A stretch of 6,133 nt of DNA from Methanobacteriota archaeon (GCA_005878635.1 VBLS01000048.1:1-6133); one strand, 5' to 3'. Counted from the stretch's first letter, positions 1-6,133 are shown. Notes: generated from the sequence alone by a model not told the origin. Numbers and translations are program-made.

Positions 1-3000
1 GCGCCTCGAGTTCGGCCTTCGCGGTCTCGAACCGATGCTCGCGGGCCTCGAGCTCGTCGTTCGCCTTGGCGACCTTCTGCATCTCCTTTTGCTGGGCCTC
101 CATCAACGCTTGCTGTTCGGCCATCCGGTCGTTCAACTCACGGCCTTTCGCCTCCGCGGTCTTCTCCGCGTACTTGAGGAGGCTCATCGCCTTCGACTTG
201 ATGTCCGCGGCGTCCTCCTCGCGTTTCGCGAGCGAAGCGGCTTGCGATTCGAGCTCCTTCGCGCGCTTGACCGCTTCGACGGTCGCCCGTTCAAGTTCCC
301 GCTTTTCCTCCGCGCGTCGTCGCTGCTCCGTGGCGGCGTGTTCCTCCGAACGCTGGAGATCGTCGCGCCTCCGGTCGAGTTCGACGGTCCGCTTCTCTAG
401 GGCCTGCGAGGCCTTGGTCGCCTCGAGTTCCTTCTTCTCGAGCGACGATTCGATGGCGTTCAGGGCGGTCTCCCGCTTCGCGAGCGCCGCCGCTCGGTCT
501 TCCACGCTCGCGGTCGCCTTCGCGAGGTCCGAAAGTTTCTCCTTGAGCTCCCGCTCGGCACGGACGGCTTCGGTCTCCCGCGACCGGAGCGTCTCCTCTC
601 GGGATATGGACATCTTCTCCCGGTCCGCGACGGCCTCGAGGCGTTCTTCCAATTGCTTGGCCTCGGCCTTGGCCTTCTTTTCAACGGCCGTCAGGGACGC
701 CTGATCCCGCGCGAGTTCCTTCAGGGCGGTCCCGAGTTTGCGGGACTCGACGGCCATCTCCTTGGCGGTCGTCTCCTGGATCTTCCTCTTCGATTCGAGA
801 TCCTCCGTGGCCTTGGCGACCTCGTCGTCTTTCCGGGCAAGCTCCTGTCCGCGTTGGGCGAGCCTCGTTTCCAGGTCGTGGAGCGCGGCCTCCCGTTCGC
901 CGAGGGCCTTGGTCCGGGTCTCGAGGGCGGCTTCTCGGCGGTCGGCCTGGGCCGCCGATCGCTGGAGCTCGTCCCCTCGGGTTTTGAAGGAAGCTTCTTC
1001 GGCCGCGAGCTGTTTTTCCTTCGCCTTCGCGGCTGCAATCGCCCGGCGGACCCGCTCCTCGTCGGCCCGCGCGTCGGCCTCCCGCTTCCGCGTTTCCCGA
1101 TCCGCGGCGGCCTGTCGTTGCTCCCATTCCTTCTGGGAGGCGGCGAGGCCTTTCTCGCCCTTTTCGAGATCTGCCTCCATCGAGGCCACGGCCCGTTCCC
1201 GTTCTTCGAGGGTTGCCCGCGCGGTGGCGAGGTCCCGTCCCGAGGACTCGATCGCCTTCGCCTTCGTCGCGAGGTCGATCCCCAAGGCATCGAGTTCCTT
1301 GTGATCCTCGTCGGACTCCTTTCGAGCGCGTTCCACAGCGGTGCGCGCCTCGCGAAGTTCCGCTTGGTCCTTCGTCAACGTGGTGAATCGCTTCTCAAGG
1401 TCCGCCGCCGCGGCCGCCAGCTCGGCCTCGCGACGTTGGAGCGCGTCATTGCGCGCGTCGACCTTCGCGGCAGCGACTTTCTGGGCGTCGAGGGTGGATC
1501 GGAGGACCTTGTCCCGGTCATTCAATTCGCGCGCGCGACGGTCGAGGCGGGTTTGCTCTTTCTCGAGTTCCGCGGTTTCTTTCTGGATGGCCGCCTGTCG
1601 CAGCGCGAACTCCTTCTCCGAGGTGGCCAAGACGGTTCGCGAGGCCTCGATCTCCCGTTCGTGGGCCGAGGCCTGGGCCTCGCGGGAGCGAAGGGCCTTC
1701 TCCGCGGCCTGCGCACCGTCGCGTCGGCGCGCCAACTCGGCCTGGAGTGACTCGACCGATTTCGTTTCCCGCTCCAGCTCCGTCTCCCGCGATTTGATGG
1801 TGACCTCGCGCTTCTCGAGGCCCGCGGCGACCGCTTTCGATTCCTTGTCGGCCGCGTCGAGAGCCTTACTTCGTTCCTGCAATTGCTTCTCGACCTTGGC
1901 GAGTTCGGCCTCCTCGCGCCGGACCTTCGAGGTGCTCGCGTCGATTTCCTTCGCCAGGGCCTTCTGTTCGACCGTCAGGGCGGTCGCCTGGACTTCCCGC
2001 CGGAGGAGGGCATCCTCCCTCGTCTTCAGCGCCGAGACGGCGGACTCCGCCTTCGCCGTTTCATCGTGAAGATGCGCCTCCCGCCGTTCGAGTTCGGCGC
2101 GGCCCTTGTCCAGAGCGCTCAGGGCGGCTTGGAGGGCCTGCGTCTGCTCCTTGAGCTCCTTCGCGCGACCCTCGACGTCGCCGCGTAGCTTGGCCAAGGC
2201 GTCCTCTTGTCCCTTGAGTTCCCGCCGGGCCTCGAGGGCTCTCCCTTCCGCGGCCCTCGCTTTGTCCTCCGCCTCCTTCTCGCCGCGGGCGAGTTCCCGC
2301 TCCCGTTCGCGGAGCGCCTTCGACGCCGCTTGCGCCTCCGAGTCGAGCCGCCCCAGTTCCGACTCCCGTCGGGTCAGTTCGTGATCGCGTTGCTGCAGGA
2401 GTTTCGCCTTCGCGTCGAGGTCCGCCGCGGCCTCGGCATGACGTTTCTCCCGGACCTGAAGATCCGTCCTCTCCTTCTGAAGCGCCGAGGCCCGTGCGTC
2501 GAGTTCGCTCGCCTTCGCCGATCGGGCGCGGGCGGCCTCCAGGTCCTTGGCCAGGGATCGAGAACGGGTGACCTCGGCGTCCAATTGCGTCTTGAGCCGG
2601 GTCGATTCCGCTTTCCCCTCGAGCTCCCGTCGTTGGAGGGCTTCCTTCGCTTCGCGCAGGTCGGAGCCGAGCGACTGGACTTCTTTCGCCTTCGCGGCAA
2701 GGTCCCGATCCCGGGCTTCGAGCTCCTTCCGGGCCTCGGTCACCTCCCGGGCATGGCCCGCGTCTTTCGTCGCGGCTTGCTCCGCCGCTTTCTCCTGCGT
2801 CTCTTGGAACCGCTTCTCTCCCTTCTCCAGGGCGCGCTCTCGTTCCTTCAGGGCCCTCAGGTTCCGTTCCACTTCGAGGACGCGCTGGGCCGCCGTGCGG
2901 GACACCTTCCCCGCTTCCGCCTCCCGCGCCCGGACCTGCGCCTCGGTCCCGCGGAGGGCCGTCTCGCGACTCGCGAGTTCCTTCGCCTGCGACTCGATGG

Positions 3001-4666
3001 ATTTGGACTGCGCGTTCAATTCTGATTCGCGTTCTCGAAGTTCCTCGGCTTTGGCCGCCCGCTTCTTGAGGTCCCCGATCTCCGCCTCGAGTTTTTCGGC
3101 CCGTTCCTTCTCCGCATCGATTGCGGCCACGGCCTTCTTGGCCTCGGACTCGAGCGCCTTCTCCCGATCCGCCACGGCCTTCCGGGCGGCCTCCGCCTCC
3201 CCATGCTCCGCATCCAACGCGCGGACGGCCTTCGCCAATTCCTTCTTGCCGGCCTCGAGTTCCTTGCCGAGGTCCTCGGATCGTTGGGCCATCGATTCGA
3301 GCTGCGATTTCGATTTCGTCAGCTCGGCGTTGAGCTCCCGCTCGCGTCGACCCCCGGCGTCCTCGGCGGCGCGCGCGGCCGCCTGGTGGGATTCGACCTC
3401 CTTCTCGAGTTTCGCCAACTCCCGGTCCCGGGTCTGGAGGAGTTTTCGGAGCTCCCCGACTTCCTCCGCGTGCGCCTGGTCCGTCTTCTTCGCCTGGTCC
3501 ACGAGCTTCGCGCGGTCCTCCTCGACCTTTCGTTCCAGCTTCTCGATCGTCCGTTCCCTCTCGCGGACCTCTTTGAGGGCCCGTTCGGCGTCTTTCTCCC
3601 GCCCCGCGGCAGCCCGAGCTTCGTTCGCCACCGCGGCCTCGCGACCGGCGAGATCCTTTTCCTTGGAATCGAGGGAGCCTTGACGCTTCTCCACCTCCCG
3701 CTTCTCGGCCTCGAGCTTCGTCCGCCCCTCCTTGATTTCCGTCTCCCGCGCGGTCAAATCGCCGGCCCGGCCGAGCCGCTTCTTCAGGTCCTCGAGTTCC
3801 TCCTTGAGCCGGGCGGACTTGTCCTTCTCTTGATCGACGGAGCCTTGCGCTCGGGTCATTTCCGTCGTCAGGACGATTTCCTTTTCGCGGAACTCCTTGC
3901 GCGCGGCCGCACTTTCGGCCTGGGCCGACTTCAGGTCATGGAGTGATTTGGAGAGGTCCTTTTTCGCGGCGGAGAGTTCCTGTTCGAGTTCCGCCGCGCG
4001 ACGATCCGACTGATCCCGCAAGGTCTTGCGGGCTTCGGCCACCTCGGCTTCGCGCTCTTGCAACTTCGCGCGGGTCTGTTCCACCTCCTTGGTTGTCCCT
4101 CGGACGAGGCGTGTCTCCGCGTCGAGCTTGTCTTGGGCGATCGAGAGGGCCTCTTCTCGTTCCGCGAGTTCCTTCGTCCGGCGGTCCAGCGCCGCCCGGA
4201 GGGACTCCACCTCGGCGTCCCTCTTCTTCAGCGCGCCCTCCTTCGCCTCGAGGGCCGCCTCCTTCTTGACGAGTTGTTCCTTCGCGACTTGCGAGTCTTT
4301 CGCGGCGGCCTTCGATTTGCGGAGGGCCTTGACCTCTTCTCGGGCCTCCGCGACCTCGCCTTCGAGCTGCTTCGCCGCCTTCGTCGCTTCTCGCTCGAGG
4401 GTCGCCTTCGCGGCTTCGAGTTCCTTCACCTTCGCCTCGAGTCCCTCGAGCTTCGAATCTTGCCGCGCGATCTGGGCTCCCTTGGCCTCCGAGATTTTTC
4501 GGGCCTCCGCGAGTTCCTTCTTCAGTTCCTCTTCGCGGGCTTTCGCCTCGGCTTGCAGAGCGGCGATCTCGGACTTCCGGCCGACGGGCTCCTCCGTTCG
4601 CTCCGCTTCTGCCGGCTCTCCACCGAGGGATTTGCGGGCCCTTTCGCGGAGTCCCAACTCGATCAC
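1..4666 (-). CDS. Giant all-helical coiled-coil protein, at least 1555 residues (3' end outside window)
   Basis: One frame runs from the GTG at 4666 to base 2 (1555 codons) with no TAA, TAG or TGA when read codon by codon; its stop lies beyond the left edge. The first 30 residues (MIELGLRERARKSLGGEPAE and on) hold the only two prolines, P18 and P27. From there the chain is a continuous heptad rod rich in Ala, Glu, Lys, Arg and Leu, with endlessly varied patterns such as LEAREAAL and KELAEREEAL. I find no cysteine, one tryptophan (W1181), one tyrosine (Y1499) and few phenylalanines. Residues 280-831 contain diverged long internal repeats (listed separately). The last stretch, about 1485-1555, is richer in Met and Gln. 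There is no N-terminal Walker A motif, signal peptide or membrane segment, so a canonical SMC/Rad50 ATPase is unlikely. The C-terminus is unseen. Candidates are a cytoskeletal or scaffold rod, a spacer or tether, or a partner of the coupled zinc-ribbon protein. A database search may return SMC-like or myosin-like names from composition alone. The function is unknown. Confidence 0.9.
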   Translation of the reverse strand, partial: MIELGLRERARKSLGGEPAEAERTEEPVGRKSEIAALQAEAKAREEELKKELAEARKISEAKGAQIARQDSKLEGLEAKVKELEAAKATLEREATKAAKQLEGEVAEAREEVKALRKSKAAAKDSQVAKEQLVKKEAALEAKEGALKKRDAEVESLRAALDRRTKELAEREEALSIAQDKLDAETRLVRGTTKEVEQTRAKLQEREAEVAEARKTLRDQSDRRAAELEQELSAAKKDLSKSLHDLKSAQAESAAARKEFREKEIVLTTEMTRAQGSVDQEKDKSARLKEELEDLKKRLGRAGDLTARETEIKEGRTKLEAEKREVEKRQGSLDSKEKDLAGREAAVANEARAAAGREKDAERALKEVRERERTIEKLERKVEEDRAKLVDQAKKTDQAHAEEVGELRKLLQTRDRELAKLEKEVESHQAAARAAEDAGGRRERELNAELTKSKSQLESMAQRSEDLGKELEAGKKELAKAVRALDAEHGEAEAARKAVADREKALESEAKKAVAAIDAEKERAEKLEAEIGDLKKRAAKAEELRERESELNAQSKSIESQAKELASRETALRGTEAQVRAREAEAGKVSRTAAQRVLEVERNLRALKERERALEKGEKRFQETQEKAAEQAATKDAGHAREVTEARKELEARDRDLAAKAKEVQSLGSDLREAKEALQRRELEGKAESTRLKTQLDAEVTRSRSLAKDLEAARARSAKASELDARASALQKERTDLQVREKRHAEAAADLDAKAKLLQQRDHELTRRESELGRLDSEAQAASKALRERERELARGEKEAEDKARAAEGRALEARRELKGQEDALAKLRGDVEGRAKELKEQTQALQAALSALDKGRAELERREAHLHDETAKAESAVSALKTREDALLRREVQATALTVEQKALAKEIDASTSKVRREEAELAKVEKQLQERSKALDAADKESKAVAAGLEKREVTIKSRETELERETKSVESLQAELARRRDGAQAAEKALRSREAQASAHEREIEASRTVLATSEKEFALRQAAIQKETAELEKEQTRLDRRARELNDRDKVLRSTLDAQKVAAAKVDARNDALQRREAELAAAAADLEKRFTTLTKDQAELREARTAVERARKESDEDHKELDALGIDLATKAKAIESSGRDLATARATLEERERAVASMEADLEKGEKGLAASQKEWEQRQAAADRETRKREADARADEERVRRAIAAAKAKEKQLAAEEASFKTRGDELQRSAAQADRREAALETRTKALGEREAALHDLETRLAQRGQELARKDDEVAKATEDLESKRKIQETTAKEMAVESRKLGTALKELARDQASLTAVEKKAKAEAKQLEERLEAVADREKMSISREETLRSRETEAVRAERELKEKLSDLAKATASVEDRAAALAKRETALNAIESSLEKKELEATKASQALEKRTVELDRRRDDLQRSEEHAATEQRRRAEEKRELERATVEAVKRAKELESQAASLAKREEDAADIKSKAMSLLKYAEKTAEAKGRELNDRMAEQQALMEAQQKEMQKVAKANDELEAREHRFETAKAELEA
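2174..2575 (-). repeat. Coiled-coil long repeat, diverged copy C (residues 698-831)
   Basis: Copy C starts EVTRSRSLAKDLEAARARSA and aligns without gaps to copy B at a spacing of 179 for about 100 residues. Two blocks are strong: KASELDARAS against KAEELRERES (offsets 21-30, 6 of 10 identical) and RERELARGEK against RERALEKGEK (offsets 91-100, 7 of 10). The middle is weak. After an 11-residue deletion the match resumes with EARREL against EARKEL. Total identity is about 25%, so this copy is less certain than A and B. Confidence 0.45.
2576..3112 (-). repeat. Coiled-coil long repeat, copy B (residues 519-697)
   Basis: Copy B starts EKERAEKLEAEIGDLKKRAA. It matches copy A residue for residue at a constant spacing of 239, including the histidine at offset 120 and the block RRE.E..AE at 161-169. 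The next diverged copy begins only 179 residues after the start of B, so relative to A it lacks about 60 residues at its end. At the DNA level the copies have diverged, so the duplication is old or the coil tolerates rapid change. Confidence 0.65.
3113..3829 (-). repeat. Coiled-coil long repeat, copy A (residues 280-518 of the giant protein)
   Basis: Copy A starts EKDKSARLKEELEDLKKRLG and aligns without gaps to the segment beginning 239 residues later. Hand-counted identities are 57 of the first 150 and 78 of the first 200 positions. Landmarks at equal offsets include ELxDLKKR (offsets 11-18), RER..EK (91-97), a shared His (120) followed by A-x-E-V, and RDRxLA (134-139). A composition-matched coil would be expected to give well under 20%. 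The unit is 717 bp. Offsets 201-239 match poorly. Confidence 0.7.
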
Positions 4667-4672
4667 AGCTCC
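4663..4672 (-). promoter_or_regulatory. GTGA stop/start overlap with weak GGAG: translational coupling site
   Basis: On the minus strand the bases GTGA (4666-4663) contain both the GTG start of the giant coiled-coil gene and the TGA stop of the zinc-ribbon gene. A GGAG lies at 4672-4669, only 2 nt before the GTG, which is closer than a normal Shine-Dalgarno spacing. Initiation is therefore probably by termination-reinitiation of ribosomes leaving the upstream gene. The giant gene's frame is closed by an in-frame stop at 4762-4760, and between there and 4666 I find no ATG, other GTG or TTG. The next candidates inside are a TTG at codon 4 and the first ATG at codon 270. Confidence 0.75.
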
Positions 4673-5922
4673 AGGCTGTCGAGGATCTTCTCGTAGAGGG
4701 CGAACTTCTTCGACTTGGCGAAGCCCTCGATCTTGTCCGCCGGCAGGTCGCCGAGCAGCTCATCGACGTCCTTCATCACGACCTTGAGCTCGTCCTTGAG
4801 CGCGAGCAGGTCCTTCTGCTGCTCGACCAGCTTGTTCTTTTCCTCCACCAGGCGTTCCATCGACTCTTCGAGCTGGACCATCCGGCCCTTCAGTTCGGCG
4901 AGGTCGTTGTCGGATCGGACGGCGATCGTCGCTTCGCCCCTCGGAACGGGCCGCGGACCGCTCGCCCGTTGCTCCGCCTCCCACCGTTTGCGTTCGAGGT
5001 CGACCTCGGCTTCGGTGAGCGCGTGGTGCCGCTCGTCGAGGAGGTGCGCCTTCTCGCGGAGGAGCTCTTCCCGCTTCTCGATCTCCCGCTGTCGCTCATG
5101 GGCGCGGTTCGTCACGCGGCGGAACTCGTCCTCTCGGCGGACGATGTCCGATTCCCGTTCCTTGAGCTGCCCGAAGGCCTTCTCCCGCGACTCGAGTTCC
5201 CGTCGGAAGGCGTCGATCCGGCTTCGCAGGGACGTCTCGCGCGCCTTCAGTTCGTCCTGCTGGAGGCGCAAGATATTCCGATACGTGTTCTCCATGGTCG
5301 CGAGGCCTTCCTCCAGCCGCAGGATGTCCTCCTTCTCCAGGAGCAACTCCTCGATCTGCCGCTTGAGCTCGTCCCGTTCTCGGATCTCCAGCGGATTCTG
5401 GGAGGCCTCGAGGCCCTTGATCCGACCGCGCGCGCGGTCGATGAGGGAGTCCATCTGCTCCAGACGGCGCTTCCGCCGCACGAGCATCCGGTCGAAGGGC
5501 TCTGCCAGCTTCCACAACGATTCCTCCATCTCGCCTTCCCGGCCGCCCGATTCGAGGAACGACGCGGGCTCCGATCCTTCCGGGAGGTCCGCGTTGGAGG
5601 GCGGCTCGGCGTCGCGCACCTTCGCTTTCTCACGGCTCAGTTGAAGGATCCGCCGTAGGTACTCCTCTTCCGGCGTCCCGCCGCCCGGCGCGAGGGGAGC
5701 CGCGGTGCCGATCGACCCGGGCTCCGGGAACTTCGCCTTGCAGTTCCGGCATTCCGTCGCTTCGGCCGGATTGATCGAATTGCAGATGGGGCAGAAGACG
5801 GCCTGAATCGTCCCCTCAAATGGCTGGTCGCAGCGCGAACACTGGGCGGCGTCGAGCTTCGTCTCGGCTCCGCATTCGCTGCAATACGCGGCGTTGCTGG
5901 GAGTGAGGGCGCGCTGGGCCAT
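4663..5922 (-). CDS. Double zinc-ribbon, coiled-coil protein with a conserved-looking C-terminal module (419 aa)
   Basis: This is a complete 419-residue gene. Residues 14-31 and 44-61 form two zinc-ribbon knuckles, C14-x2-C17...C28-x2-C31 and C44-x2-C47...C58-x2-C61, of the double zinc ribbon (DZR/zinc-ribbon) type. A Gly/Pro-rich linker (about 66-84), a short helix (about 85-103, EEEYLRRILQLSREKAK) and an acidic disordered stretch (about 104-131) follow. A long heptad coiled coil runs from about 132 to 318. A linker containing three prolines and several glycines and serines (about 319-340) leads into a second coil (341-388). The last 31 residues form a short module with LLGDLPADKIEGFAKSKKF followed by LYEKILDSLEL. 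There is no signal peptide or membrane segment, so it should be cytoplasmic. The architecture is common, as I remember it, in Thermoplasmata and other Euryarchaeota, where it is annotated only as zinc-ribbon protein. Zinc ribbons usually bind protein or nucleic acid, and the coil suggests oligomers. Its stop overlaps the start of the giant coiled-coil gene, so the two are very likely made together. The molecular function is unknown. Confidence 0.93.
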   Translation of the reverse strand: MAQRALTPSNAAYCSECGAETKLDAAQCSRCDQPFEGTIQAVFCPICNSINPAEATECRNCKAKFPEPGSIGTAAPLAPGGGTPEEEYLRRILQLSREKAKVRDAEPPSNADLPEGSEPASFLESGGREGEMEESLWKLAEPFDRMLVRRKRRLEQMDSLIDRARGRIKGLEASQNPLEIRERDELKRQIEELLLEKEDILRLEEGLATMENTYRNILRLQQDELKARETSLRSRIDAFRRELESREKAFGQLKERESDIVRREDEFRRVTNRAHERQREIEKREELLREKAHLLDERHHALTEAEVDLERKRWEAEQRASGPRPVPRGEATIAVRSDNDLAELKGRMVQLEESMERLVEEKNKLVEQQKDLLALKDELKVVMKDVDELLGDLPADKIEGFAKSKKFALYEKILDSLEL

Positions 5923-5926
5923 CCGT

Positions 5927-5932
5927 ACCTTC
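5927..5932 (-). promoter_or_regulatory. Shine-Dalgarno-like site of the zinc-ribbon coiled-coil gene
   Basis: The minus strand reads GAAGGT four nucleotides before the ATG at 5922-5920, one mismatch from GGAGGT, which pairs with the 16S rRNA 3' end. An in-frame TAG lies four codons upstream of this ATG (5934-5932), and no ATG, GTG or TTG lies between them. The start at 5922 is therefore the earliest possible one. I see no convincing TATA/BRE or -35/-10 pattern in the 37-nt gap, in keeping with readthrough from the nitroreductase gene. Confidence 0.55.
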
Positions 5933-5959
5933 TACGAGGACCGCGGGATCTCGGACGGA

Positions 5960-6133
5960 TCACTCGTACGCGTTGTACGAGAGGATCTCCGAGAGATGTT
6001 TCCTGCCCGCCGGGGGCTCGTACGCCTCCGGGATGCCCAGGGGCGTCAACCCCACGACCCGGACATCTTGCGGGATTTTCAGGAAGGATTTCACCTTCTC
6101 CTCGTTGAAGGCGAAGATCCAGGAGGTCCCCAA
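5960..6133 (-). CDS. Nitroreductase family protein, C-terminal fragment (5' end outside window)
   Basis: The frame enters at the right edge and ends at a TGA (5962-5960), giving the last 57 residues of a protein. It begins LGTSWIFAFNEEKVKSFLKI and continues with PQDVRVVGLTPLGIPEAYEP, then a GRKHLSEIL segment and a short tail ending NAYE. This is the usual ending of FMN-dependent nitroreductase-family proteins: a G-[TL]-x-W helix start, an 'EEKVKxxLxIP' helix, the strand 'VVxLxPLGxP', then a basic residue before 'LSEI'. In the family that basic segment contacts the FMN phosphate. Family members are typically about 170-220 residues, so roughly two thirds lies outside the window. They reduce nitro groups, quinones or other acceptors with NAD(P)H in the cytoplasm; the substrate cannot be told from this fragment. 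The next gene starts 37 nt downstream on the same strand, so co-transcription is likely, but a functional link to the coiled-coil genes is not evident. Confidence 0.88.
   Translation of the reverse strand: MGTSWIFAFNEEKVKSFLKIPQDVRVVGLTPLGIPEAYEPPAGRKHLSEILSYNAYE
5963..5981. repeat. Perfect 7-bp inverted repeat with 5-nt spacer at the end of the nitroreductase gene
   Basis: On the plus strand ctcgtac (5963-5969) and gtacgag (5975-5981) are exact reverse complements around the spacer gcgtt. In the minus-strand mRNA this could fold into a 7-bp stem with a 5-nt loop ending directly before the nitroreductase stop codon. No U-tract follows, so it does not look like an intrinsic terminator. The repeat encodes the residues S-Y-N-A-Y-E, so it may simply follow from two nearby Tyr codons. 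A further ctcgtac half-site occurs at 6017-6023. The structure is plain in the sequence; any role, such as a protein site or mRNA processing, is speculative. Confidence 0.5.

Noticed and set aside
653..3946. Several long plus-strand open frames (for example 653-1750, 2547-3683 and 3203-3946) of up to 378 codons
   Set aside because: They lie antisense to the giant coiled-coil gene. Their products are low-complexity Leu/Arg/Phe or Ser/Arg/Ala strings, which is what GAG, AAG and GCG codons give when read in reverse, and they resemble no protein family I know.
1..4666. Identification of the giant protein as SMC, Rad50 or another coiled-coil ATPase
   Set aside because: No Walker A (GxxGxGKS/T) or head domain precedes the coil, and no hinge domain interrupts it. 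The unseen C-terminus could still hold a domain, but a canonical SMC fold needs an N-terminal head.
1..4666. Very frequent ctcgag and ttcgcg-like short words as a possible DNA repeat or motif array
   Set aside because: In the coding frame they are Leu-Glu and Ala/Arg/Glu codon pairs expected from the protein composition. They have no regular spacing at the DNA level and no spacer-repeat structure, so there is no CRISPR.
3936..4763. A 275-codon minus-strand frame straddling the junction of the two coiled-coil genes
   Set aside because: It overlaps both real genes in another frame, and its product is Arg/Gly-rich without domain features. It is a frame shadow of high G+C sequence.
4715..5658. 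Plus-strand open frames of 309 and 229 codons opposite the zinc-ribbon gene
   Set aside because: They are Ser/Arg-rich or Leu-rich shadows of a gene whose zinc-ribbon motifs, start, ribosome site and coil pattern are clear on the minus strand.
5923..5959. Possible internal promoter or terminator in the gap between the nitroreductase and zinc-ribbon genes
   Set aside because: The 37-nt gap shows no TATA-like A/T-rich box, no T-tract and only the ribosome site. It is better read as an intercistronic gap in one transcript.

Overview
The window is a piece of a G+C-rich prokaryotic genome (clearly above 60% by eye). All supported genes lie on the minus strand and are read from right to left. The layout is compact: a 37-nt gap, then a 4-nt stop/start overlap, which looks like one operon. 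The N-terminal double zinc ribbon with a Gly/Pro linker and coiled coil, and the short acidic C-terminal module of the 419-aa protein, resemble proteins I associate with archaea, especially Thermoplasmata-like Euryarchaeota. That assignment is an inference from gene style, not from a marker gene.

Right to left: (1) 6133-5960, the last 57 codons of a nitroreductase-family flavoprotein. (2) A short intergenic gap with a Shine-Dalgarno-like GAAGGT; a perfect 7-bp inverted repeat covers the last codons of the nitroreductase. (3) 5922-4663, a complete 419-aa protein with two CxxC...CxxC zinc knuckles, a flexible linker, a long coiled coil and a distinct C-terminal module. (4) From 4666 to the left edge, one uninterrupted reading frame of 1555 codons, starting at a GTG that overlaps the previous stop (GTGA) and still open at base 1. 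It encodes an enormous, almost purely helical Ala/Glu/Lys/Arg/Leu protein with no proline after residue 27 and no cysteine. It fills about three quarters of the window.

The large gene is easy to miss. It has no ATG before codon 270, it does not end inside the window, and its codon composition leaves long spurious open frames on the plus strand. I checked its frame by hand from 4666 to 2 and found no stop codon.

Within the giant protein, residues 280-518 and 519 onward align without a gap for about 200 residues (78 of 200 identical by my count), with a spacing of 239 residues. A third, more diverged copy starts near residue 698. The coil therefore grew at least partly by internal duplication. 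The translationally coupled pair, a zinc-ribbon coiled-coil protein plus a giant rod, is the most interesting item here. I infer a structural, scaffold or filament-like system, but nothing in the sequence fixes its function. I saw no RNA genes, CRISPR arrays, mobile elements or convincing promoters or terminators.
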